From: Ceraceosorus guamensis
Lineage: Eukaryota; Basidiomycota; Exobasidiomycetes; Ceraceosorales; Ceraceosoraceae
Reading direction: 5' to 3'
DNA length: 51,354 nt
Assembly (NCBI RefSeq): GCF_003144195.1
Contig: NW_020290095.1
Coordinates: 1 to 51,354, forward strand
Of the stretch, positions 11,301 to 20,342 are shown piece by piece (the first letter of the stretch is position 1; each line of letters begins with the position of its first letter). A program made the position numbers and the translations under genes. The notes under the pieces were generated by a model, which did no database searches, was not told where the DNA came from, and was given only the letters and a program-made list of their open reading frames with translations.

Positions 11301-12324
11301 TCACTGGCCCGGTGGTCCGTAGCTGCTTGGGACAGACAGAAAAGGATCATGTCAGATACAATCGGCCAGTAGCACAAGTTCCCTGTGTGTAATTCTCACC
11401 CTGGAGGAGGTCTGAAACCGCCTTGAAAGCCGGGTGGGGGTCCTCCAGGCATTCCAGGCGGTGGGCCGAATCCAGGAGGAGGGGGTCGTCCAGGCATTCC
11501 GGGCGGAGGTCCTCCAAAGCCGGGAGGGGGACCACCTGGCATGCCCATCCCCGGTGGTGGGCCTGTCGGAGGAGGTCGACCGTACGCCATAGGACGCGCG
11601 CCCAGCGCTGTAGGGCCGCCTGGGCCTCCGGCCATGGGCAGACCCATACCTCGCCCTGCTGGAGCGCCACGTCCAGGTCCTGGTTGGAGCTGCATTTGAA
11701 ACAGGGCAGAATATGGTCAGCATCAACCGAAAGCTTCAAAGATATTGGAGACTGCTGTCGCGTGGGCGAAGCAGTGGCTCGTTTGCGGGGAGGTCTCAAG
11801 TGCATACAACCCTCCAACAGTCATTCTATGTGTGCAATAGAAAGACAGCAGCCGTCGCTTGATCCAGGAGATACGCCAGAGTGATATGATGAGACCGAGG
11901 CATTCATCGACTGGTCTGCTCTAAATCCCCAACACATCTTGACCGTTCAGGTACTCACACCTGGCCCGCTTGCTACCTTATCAGCGGGAGGAGGACCATC
12001 GACGCTTAAGCTGACGACATTTTCTCCTCTCAAAATGATCAGGCCAAGCGTTCTCTTCTGCTCCGGCTCTGGAGCCTTGACCTCTTCATCGTCATCATCT
12101 TCTTCTTCTTCACCCTTCAAACCAGCAGACGCAGCTTTGCGCTTCTTTCCTCCTCCTTTCCTCTTCAACCTGCGGAACTCCTCCGTGTCGGCGAGGATGA
12201 GATTCATGTGGGGGTCGAAAGCTAACATTTGACCAGTCAGTTGTCGACCATCGTCCAGAGTTACCCGCAATCTGTAATTGATGAGCGACATCATCTTGCC
12301 TCCGGCTGCTTTCGAGGGCGGCAT
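11301..12324 (-). CDS. SMB1: Spliceosomal Sm protein B (SmB)
   Basis: Three exons, 12324-11959, 11689-11400 and 11322-11301, encode 225 residues. SmB is one of the seven proteins of the Sm ring assembled on U1, U2, U4 and U5 snRNAs. The Sm1 motif spans about residues 10-50 (MMSLINYRLRVTL, GQMLAFDPHMNLILAD) and Sm2 has LGLIILRGENVVSLSV near 95-112. Between them lies a Lys-rich then acidic insert (EEEEDDDDEE), longer than in many SmB proteins. The tail is the family's Gly/Pro-rich repeat (PPPGM, PPPGF) that follows an Arg-Gly stretch. Intron 1 (11958-11690, 269 nt) has GTGAGT and a CTGAC branch-like site. Intron 2 (11399-11323) is needed to end the protein in PPPGYGPPGQ; without splicing it would stop at a TGA formed by the donor itself. 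It is divergent from bL36m. Confidence 0.95.
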
Positions 12325-13334
12325 CTTGGACGACCTTAGCGGAGGCTAACAGTAGACGCAACGAGGGGGCTTGTGAGATGGTCAAAATGGTTTACTGTAG
12401 CCAATGGTCTATGATTGGCCTCTTGTATGCGCGGCAAATTCAAATGTCGAACAATTGCCCTACGTGTGGTGTGATGATCCGGCCAGAAGGCTCAATTGCC
12501 TCGAGGGGGTGGCACTTCGGAACGAAGAGTCGACTCTGCAGAGACTTGCGCTCTACGATGGGCTGTTCTTGATCGAGGAGGAAGCAGTGCCGAACGTTAC
12601 AACTCTCCTTGCTGATTGTTGGTGATAGTAGCACTGAAGAGAGAGCTCGGCAGAGTGTGGGCCAGATGATGGCGTCCAAGTTGAATGGGATGACGGGATG
12701 GATGACTTGATTGTGCGGCCCTGAACTTGACTCGCGACGTACTCACGACTCAACATGCAGAGCGAACGATGAGAAGAACTCACGACTCGTGACTTGGATG
12801 CATGGCATGGATGCTCGTCGCGACTACTCACGACTGTGACTGGCTCGCGCTGGTATATGCATCCCACTCGTGACTTCTCTTCTCTGCTGCAGTTAATCTT
12901 CCAGCCTGGCGCCGACGCGCGCAGCTACGGATGGGCAGCGATAGCTCACCCTCCATGAAATTCATCACGCAACGGCATACCGGTACGAGCGATGGATGAA
13001 GCTACTCTCATTTGTGATCAGGCTTCATCAGCGTCCGTCACGACTCACTTGCAGCCGCCATACAATCCGGGAACGGAAGCTACAGGCTATCGGTACCAAC
13101 AACATGACATCTTTTGCATTGCCCTTGCGCAGCCTCAAATGGGCGTCCACGGGCTCTCAACTTGCGAGAACGCAGCAAGCAGGAGCCAGATGCTGCTCCA
13201 CCTGTAGCACCTCTACAGCACCACGTCATGCCCGGGCGACCACGTCGTCGAGAGCTGAAGGCGTTGGACTGCATGCTGAAGCATCTGCCAGCGGCCCCGC
13301 GAGCACGTCGAGTCATTCCCGAGGCGCACAGAAC
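12325..13334. promoter_or_regulatory. Shared upstream region of SMB1 and bL36m
   Basis: This 1.0-kb gap separates the divergent starts of two housekeeping genes, so it should contain both promoters. Its most visible content is a cluster of CACGA/TCGTG motifs at 12741-12875. An open frame in phase with bL36m reaches back to 12996 and offers in-frame ATGs at 12996 and 13104, so part of this may be coding or 5' UTR. Confidence 0.6.
12741..12875. repeat. Cluster of ACTCACGACT / ACTCGTGACT motifs
   Basis: The decamer ACTCACGACT occurs at 12741-12750 and 12826-12835. At 12779-12794 it runs directly into its partner orientation, so that CACGA and TCGTG face each other across one base (12781-12791). 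A further ACTCGTGACT lies at 12866-12875. The spacing between the copies is irregular, so this is not a tandem satellite. It looks like a set of binding sites or a dispersed motif family between two divergent genes. Confidence 0.75.
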
Positions 13335-13803
13335 ATGTTTCGTCAATTTGGCTCGGCGCTGCGACCCATCCCCCAGTCTATCACCTCGTCACTGATCTCA
13401 TCCACCCGAGCGAGCGCAGTAGCCGCTTTGGCTACTCTGCAGCCAATGACTGGCACCACCGTTCCGATCAGAGGCATGAAGGTCAGGAGCTCGGTCAAGA
13501 AAATGTGCGATGGGTGCGCCGTGGTGAGAAGAAAAGGCAAGCTTTATGTCATTTGCAGCAAGGATCCCAAACACAAACAAGTGAGTGGAGTTTGGGACGT
13601 CCTGGGATGACAGGCGTATGCGTACGCATGGTCAAGGGTGGGACGCGATCGTAGTGGTGGAAAGAGCTGGGGGTGAAGTCTGTTTCAAACGCCCGTGGTG
13701 GTCACACGCTTGTAGTTCGTCAGCCCTGCTCCTGTTTCGCAAAAGCTGACGCCTCGGCTCCATATCTCCGCACCTCGCCTACAATTTGCAGCGTCAAGGC
13801 TGA
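13335..13803 (+). CDS. RTC6: Mitochondrial large-subunit ribosomal protein bL36m
   Basis: Exon 1 (13335-13580) and a 12-nt last exon (13792-13803) give 85 residues. Residues 48-85 are a complete bacterial-type L36: [14 protein letters not shown] at the front, [12 protein letters not shown] at the end. The four zinc ligands (C11, C14, C27 and H33 of the L36 core) are all present. The final RQG and stop come only from the tiny last exon, reached over a 211-nt intron with GTGAGT donor and TTTGCAG acceptor. The first 47 residues are Arg/Ser/Ala-rich without acidic residues and fit a mitochondrial presequence. I chose the ATG at 13335 because it gives a length near other fungal bL36m proteins and has A at -3. 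In-frame ATGs at 13104 and 12996 would give longer presequences and cannot be excluded. It converges on uL6m. Confidence 0.9.
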
Positions 13804-14308
13804 GCTGCCTGACAAAATTTCCACTCACAGACGCTGCCATTTCTGCGCGAGTGAGGGCGCGTGTGCACAGGACGTCTCCCGCTCTCTCGACGCACATTAT
13901 CCGATGTCGCTTTTCCAGAACATTGCGCTCACCTTTCCTGCATCGCAATGCTTACTCCTCACTGGTCACCCATGTCTCGCCACAATGTTCGCGCTGCTTG
14001 TGTTGGTGTCAGCGCCTGACAGCAATGCCAAAACATCCCTGAGATACCTTGACATCCGTCTGGACAGGTGTAAAGCATTTGACATGACCGTCATACGAAT
14101 TGCGGCTTTTCAGAGAGTACACATTTGCATTCTTGCGGGCCATCGCTGCTCGACAGCCCAAATGAATGCTCCTAACATCCTCAGCTCCTTCTCAATCTCT
14201 CTGTCTGCGCCCGCTTTAGTTGACGAGCGCACTGATCGTCAGCGCAGGAATGATGTTGGCGAGAATGCAAAGTCGCGCTTGCTTGCCCTGATCGACCTTC
14301 CATTACGA
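13804..14308. other. Convergent 3' region between bL36m and uL6m genes
   Basis: About 500 bases lie between the stops of two mitoribosomal genes that face each other. A long open plus frame crosses it (13673-14530), but it overlaps the last exon of the uL6m gene antisense and has no family resemblance. I see only 3' UTR sequence. Confidence 0.6.
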
Positions 14309-15653
14309 TTACTTCTTCTTTGCAGTGCGCAGCTGTATCTTCTCCCCATTTACGTATATTCCTTTGCCCTGAAGCGTAGAGTAAAAGCAAGCCAAATGAA
14401 AGGGACATCTGATCAGATCGAGAGTTCCACAAATTCATGCGCATGCCGCCGACTTTTCAACCCGCAGTCTGCATTGCTCTGTTCGTGGCGCAACTCACCT
14501 TGTACGGTTCTGGACGTCTCCACATCCTGATAGAGGCAGCAAACAGACCCAGATCTTCCTTGTCCGCGCCCCACAGTTTGATGACGGTAGGACTTGGGAC
14601 AGCCACCGTGACGCCTCGAGGCACGGGAATGAGGACAGGATGAGAGTAACCCAATCTGAGGTGCAATCTCAATCTTGCCCTCTTTCCATCCGAGTCTTTC
14701 TTTACGTGCGCATCAAGTTCCGTGCCCGTCGATTGAGCTTCTTTCCACTGTTGCACGTGCGAAGCATAGAATTGGTTCTGCGCCGAGCTGGTAAAGTGCG
14801 TCTTGACTTTGGATGCGGAACCCTCTTCGATTGCTTGCAGCGCCAGCTCTACGTCGTCTAGCCTGGGAAAAGGATCTTCCTCCAGCGCAGCTCTGTAACC
14901 CACGCCCACCAGATCGAGTTGAAATTTGTGACTTTCTGTCACTCCTTGGATGGCGTTGAGCAGCTTGGCAGCTGTAGTGCCCCAGGCAGCTCTGACCTCT
15001 TTGGTATCCTTCGACTCCACGCCTACGAACAGCGTCCTGCTTGACGCCTCATCGCTGGATGGCGTTGCTGACTGGTTCGCGCCACCGACATCCAGGGCAG
15101 GGATGCCCTGTCCGGGACCAAGCAAGTGCGAGTCTTCTTCTTGCGGGCTGCCTCCCGCATCAGGTGCCTTTGGAGCTGCCGACCCAGCCGTTTCCGAGCC
15201 TTGTGCTTGCTTTCGCGTAAAGAGATAGACTTTGGGCAAGAGGGGCAGCAAGATCTGACCCACGGGTCCCTTGACCAATATAGAACCTTGTCCCTTCAAC
15301 GTCTGCGGCAGAGGCTTCAAAGGGTTCGGTTGAGGCGGAAAGTCTAGTACGTCGATGCTGGCCGTGGGCGGAATGCGGATCCTCTGCTTGCCCACGTGCG
15401 AATGTCGAACTTGCTGGGACGCCGGAGCCCACACAGCGGCCAGCTGCTGACGCCGCGGTGCAGCACACCTGTTGCCAGCCGAGCTGAGTGCTGTCGCTCT
15501 GCTAGTCCTAGTCCGATCCAAACAGCTACTGCTGACGCTCCGCCGCGAAGCAAAGGTGTTGGCTGCTCGTCGAGGTAAGTGCAGAGCGCACTGAGACGTG
15601 GACGCAACGCCGCTACCAGGCAACAAGCCAGAAAACTTTCTACTTGAAGCCAT
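14309..15653 (-). CDS. MRPL6: Mitochondrial large-subunit ribosomal protein uL6m
   Basis: Exons 15653-14499 and 14368-14309 encode 404 residues. The last exon supplies exactly the expected L6 ending: IRMWRRPEPYK is followed after the 130-nt intron (GTGAGT donor, TTCAG acceptor) by GKGIYVNGEKIQLRTAKKK. The N-terminal 85 residues are Arg/Ser-rich and fit a mitochondrial presequence. The core starts near residue 85 with GKQRIRIPPTASIDV, continues through LKGQGSILVKGPVGQI and KLLNAIQGVTESHKFQLDLVGVGYRA, and later has LRLGYSHPVLIPVPRGVTV. The protein is about twice the length of yeast or bacterial L6 because of two inserts: a Ser/Gly/Pro-rich stretch at about 150-210, and a charged stretch near 260-315 within the C-terminal half. 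These probably sit on the ribosome surface. It lies in tandem with MKT1 upstream. Confidence 0.94.
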
Positions 15654-16548
15654 CTCTTTTTTGCGATGTATAGTGATGGGTGCTGAAGCTGAGTGGTAAA
15701 CGAGGAGTTACTTTTCGCCCCTCTTCAAGCTTCTGTTCGCGTAGCGACGAAGGGGCGAGATACCAAGGGTGCTGCTCACAGTGGAGTCGCACGAATCTCG
15801 TAAGCTCTGCAGTGCAGCAAATTGGCAGCGCACCGACGATGGGTTTGCCGAGCGCGCCCAGGTACACCGATGCGATGAAAAGCACTTTGAAGTCGTCGTT
15901 CTCTCAAAGATGTCGGATGGAGGACGCTATCCGTGATACACCAGGGGGTGGAGTTTGGAAGAATGAAGTGCGGGCGCGTTGCCGCAAGAACCTTACCTGG
16001 TCTCCTCACTCTGCCATTTTCACTCGTGCGAGAAGGCAGCCTGGCCCGGCGCTCAAGCGCGTTCTGCGCGCTGCGCAAGTCTGCTGCCACTTTCGTCATT
16101 CTTGCACTCTTTGCGCACCTCAGACACGCCCGAAGGCTGGAGGCCTGGCGCACTGACTTGACTTCGAGTCAGAAGTCGAGAGCATTGAGAAGAGCACGCA
16201 GTATCAGGAAGACCCTTCGAGGGCATGTCACACGAGAGGGAGACGCAGGTAAGCGTGGCTTCAGTGCGGCATAGATTGTGGAGCAGCGGTCGGCACACAG
16301 CTCAAGTCTCGTGCAAAGTTGGAGATTTTGAATTGGTGTAGTGTGTCAGTCCACCTCTTCCGATTCATCTACACCGTACCGCTCCACCCATCCGCCGTTG
16401 ATTGCACTACTCCAGGCACATATGGGAGAAAGATCCACGCTCCCCGACCCTGAGTGCTGCTTCAGCTTCACTACAGGCGCATTCGCCTTGTGCAACAAGC
16501 TCACTCCCAAATCTGCCCCAGCGGCGAAGACGACTTCTAGTGGTCGTC
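15654..16548. other. Intergenic region between MKT1 and MRPL6
   Basis: This 895-base gap should contain the MRPL6 promoter and the MKT1 3' UTR. A weak two-exon reading on the minus strand exists (16099-15997 joined to 15902-15640); it is described among the findings. I do not accept it as a gene because it runs over the MRPL6 start codon and matches nothing I know. Confidence 0.5.
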
Positions 16549-19405
16549 TTAAAAGTGCGTCATGGGCTTCAGCCACTTGTCTGCTGCCTCAAACTGCGAG
16601 ACCAGCTCTGCAGCGATCAAATCTTCCGTCTTGAGTGTCTGCGTCGTCTTGATGAGCTGCGAAACGTTAAATGAGTGAGGAGGTGATTAGTCTGTGTACA
16701 TCTCGCAAGCCGACGGAGGTAATCGTCGCTACTGCAAGGTCAAGCGATTCCTCTCATGGACTACTCACCGCGTCCCAAAACCTGAAACCCCTTCTGAGCT
16801 CGTTCCTGATGTCCTTAACATTCTCGAACGGCCCTTCAATAATGCCCAACACCTGTTCAACGGCCTCCTTGACATCTTCCTCATTCTCCTTGCCCGGAAG
16901 TACCGGGCCATTGTTGAATGTGAGAAGTGCTTCGAGATAGCACTTCACCAAAATTCCCATGCCGGTGTTGGCATCCGACTGGAAAGGCAAAGAGAGGGAA
17001 ATATCGAGGTAGTCGTCCCTGGCTCGACGAGCGTCTCCCCTAAGCAAGAGATTGGAGGCAATGCACTCGATCAGGGAGCGCAAGCTTCTGGACATGCTCT
17101 TTGTGAAGCTGGCAAAGAGCAGCAACTCTCGAGAGAGCGGCGCTGACCAAGCGGAAGGTCTAAAGCTCATGGGCAGAAGACTGAGGCACCGCATGATCAG
17201 CAAAAGGTGTTTGCGCGCATCCCGTGCATCCTGTCCTTCCTGTCCTTCGGCAGAAGTATCTCCCCAGGCGGGACCGCCGGACAGCAATCGCCCGCTGAAA
17301 GCATTGCCGTGCAGCGCACCCGCGCGCATGAGTTCCAGAGCAATGTACAAGGGTTCCTGCAGCTTGTCGTTCAGCCTAGCGCCCTCCAGACCTAGATGGA
17401 GAGCCCGGGCAAAGCCAGTGTGTAGATGATCATGGTTGAGAAATCCGCGGATCTCCAAGAAACGCCAAATGACGTTCGCCACCACTTCGTCCTTTTTCTC
17501 CAAGACTGGCTGTGCGGCAAGTGCATTCGACGCGCCGTTGCCATTCGTGACTCCAGGAGGAGCTGGCTTCGGACGGGCGGTCTTTGTGCGGGCGGCTAGA
17601 CTGGCTGACCGAGTGCTGCCAAGGCAAAGAGCGATGTCGATCGTGCTGCTGTTCTGCCTCCGAAGCTCGTCCTCGATAAAAGCAACGCCGACATTCCAAT
17701 TGTTGACGCGCTGCGCCACTTTGAGGGTAGGGATGCTGTCGTACGGAACAGGATGCTCCCGCGTTGTATCCCACCAGTACGTCGCCACGACTTTCCGCGA
17801 CGTCCAAAATTGGTGCAGAGCATTGGCCATCAATGCCATAGAAACGCATCGCGGACTTTGCGGCAATTCTGTCAATTGCTCTCTGCAGAATCGCCGATAC
17901 TCGTCGGTGGTGTCGGGGGAGAGAGGGGCCGGCTCATGAATGTGCTGAGATGCGAGTGCGGATACGATGTTGGGTCCGATGAGCCCTCGTGATAAATGAA
18001 GGAACACTTCGTCGGGTAAACGATGGCAAAAGATTTCGTGTAAATCTGAAGGAACGTCTGCCGCTGTCAGTATCGGTGCGAGCACTCCATTGGGAGCAAA
18101 TGATGGCACAGCTGGGCTTGCCCCATTGATGCCAGGGGCGACGACCGCCCCCCCTTGCGAAGGAGGGGCACCAGGCTGTCCGCCGGCTGCTGGAATTGGC
18201 GGAGGCGGCGTAGCTAAGGGCAGGGGTAGCACTCTGCCTTCTTCTGCCGAGGCCACCAGCGCGAATTTGATCATGCATCTAGCCTTGCAGAAGAGGTCAG
18301 TGTACCCGATCTTCTGACATGCTGGATGTTTCTCGAACGACGTGCACAGAGTGTACCCGCTCCGATACGACTTCAACACCTCAAGTGCGGCTCGAATATT
18401 TGGTGTAGGCCCGGAACCACCGGTCAGGATTGAACCTGTCGCAGCAGAGCTCTCGCCCGGGATGACCACACCGGGAAAGGTGCCATCCAGAAATGGTGGG
18501 AAGGTAGGGCAATGCTCGAACCCGCAGAGAAGCCCCAAATCCAAGAACTCCTCTTCAGTGCATCCTAGCGACTGCAACAGAGCCGGTTTGGACACGAATG
18601 TGAAGCTGCCTGGCCCAGTTCCTTTGTGTAGATCTTGCAGATCCAACGAGAGCACCAATCTCTCCACACGGTCGAACAGCAGCAAAGAAGAGGGTCCGTA
18701 GATGGCATGGACATATGACTTTGAGTGCCGCTCTAAAGATACCAACTGGTGAATGCAACGATCCCAAGAGGGTCAGTGAGATGTTTTGGCTTGCACCATC
18801 GGATGCCTACTGACCTGCCCATGAGCCCCATAAGGTGCAACAAGGAATTCGATATTGCGATGTCTAAATGCTCGAAACACGGCGCGAATGAGATCAGACT
18901 CCTTTATGCTTCCCGATTTGGCAAGGTGGCTGTTTGTCAGCTCTGTCTCGTCCCTCTCGTATGCTTCCCACGCCAATCTCCTCTGCTCTGCGGCTGCTAC
19001 TGGGTCGTCAATCCCGGCCCCTACAGCTGGCGGCGGCACGTATGTTTGCTTCTGTTGCTGCTGAGGCTGCTGCTGGCCATTGCTCGACTTCTGGCCAGCA
19101 GCATTGGCATTTGCCTGTTGTCTCTTGGGACCCGTCCCTGTGGGCGGCAGGCCATGGAGTACGAAGACAGGTTTGATCTGAGCCTGCTCCAACGCTCGAA
19201 GATCCGCTTCGATATGGCTGCTCAAGGCCAATGGTGATCCGCTGAGCGCAGCTGTCAGGGGCTCGGCTGTGCGCGGGCTACTGAGGAGCAGTCGCAAGTA
19301 GAGTGATAGGTCGATGCCGAGGCGGGTCTCTCGCAAAGCAGTCAATGGTGCTGTCTGCAGCAATCGCGATGCTGCGAGGTAGGAGTCCAAGCCGCTGATG
19401 GGCAT
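16549..19405 (-). CDS. MKT1: Mkt1 post-transcriptional regulator (XPG/FEN-like fold)
   Basis: Three exons, 19405-18815, 18745-16769 and 16656-16549, encode 891 residues. In yeast Mkt1 acts with Pbp1 on translation and stability of selected mRNAs such as HO; it has an XPG nuclease-like fold. The start MPISGLDSYL is typical of the family, and the longer reading upstream has no ATG. The N-terminal XPG-like part runs through residues 1-110, then a Gln-rich low-complexity insert (about 100-130), then IEFLVAPYGAHGQ joined across a 69-nt intron to LVSLERHSKSYVHAIYGP, which matches the XPG-I region. FVSKPALLQSLGCTEEEFLDLGLLCG follows. The C-terminal Mkt1 region fills the second half and ends, after a 112-nt intron, in FRFWDALIKTTQTLKTEDL and a short helix. 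A Pro/Gly/Ala-rich linker sits near residues 400-440. It is divergent from the pyrophosphatase gene. Confidence 0.94.
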
Positions 19406-20342
19406 GGCGGGCAAAGGCTACAGGATGTTCGAGTCTCGCTGCGAGTGTTGTTGCGCTTCAGATCTGCCATGAAAGGCCGCAGAGTCGACGTGGTCAGGAG
19501 AGCTCACAAAGGCACGCACGGAGCGATCAAGGCCTGGATCGTGAGCTGCCCATGGACAGGCTTGCGCAGACGTCCTTCTTCGGGTGTTCGGCGCAGACTG
19601 TCGAGGTGGACGTCGCACCTCGGGGCAATGCCAGCCTGGATCCGCTCGGAGGCGCAGTGCGAGTCGCAACGTCGTCGCGAGTGGGTCGTTGCGATGGAGC
19701 TGCGACGCTGCTGGAACTGCTCCGAGTCTGGATGATGCAAGAGACGTCTGGATGGATCAGGACGTTGTCGCTTACTGTGCTGCGATTATGACCGTCCTCG
19801 TGACTAGCAGGTGTGGAAGCATCGTTGTTAGCTGCAGATCGCGCGTTGCGGTTGTCGGGCGGCCGAAGCTGTGCCGCCAAGCTCGCATGCAGCAGCAGTG
19901 AGTACACGCCCTCCCGCTCTGGTGGCTGCTGAGTGGTCCCCTAGCTGTGCCGTACCGGTAAGTGCATGTGCTGCATAGATGGACTCACGGTTGAACGGTG
20001 CAGCAGTGAGTAGTGGCTGCTCTCGTTGCGGGGATCACCATAGGCGCCGGCTCAACGCCATAAGCCGCGCGCCCACGTGGTTCGCTCGGATGCACGCTGG
20101 TGAGCGAGCTGCCCCGTGCGAGCCAAGCCAGAAGTCCAGAGTTGCGCCATGCATCCGTCGTTCATTTCCTCGGTTTGGTTTCCGAAAGGCGTGCTCTCAC
20201 GCAAAGCTTCTCGGGGTCTCTTGAGACTTTCCGCATAGTCGTTCCGAATCTGGCTGGACCCATTGTATTCTCTGCCATCACCACATCGTCACACATCAAT
20301 CTCACTCACACTCGGCGTTTCCGACATCCCATTCGACTACGC
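19406..20342. promoter_or_regulatory. Divergent promoter region of MKT1 and IPP1
   Basis: This 937-base gap lies between two divergent starts. A minus-strand frame at 19527-19907 is Ser/Arg/Pro-rich and unconvincing. The 60 bases before 20343 are CT- and CA-rich, as is common in leaders of highly expressed fungal genes. No other feature is seen. Confidence 0.5.

Noticed and set aside
11090-11377. Minus-strand frame beside the end of SMB1
   Set aside because: It starts within the last SMB1 intron and runs out of phase through the last exon. The correct phase ends in the expected PPGQ stop, so this is 3' UTR.
13673-14530. Plus-strand frame of 285 codons between the two mitoribosomal genes
   Set aside because: It runs antisense to the last MRPL6 exon, which is confirmed by family sequence. 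Its own product has no recognisable feature.
19527-19907. Minus-strand frame upstream of MKT1
   Set aside because: It is Ser/Arg/Pro-rich with no domain, and lies where promoters of two divergent genes are expected.
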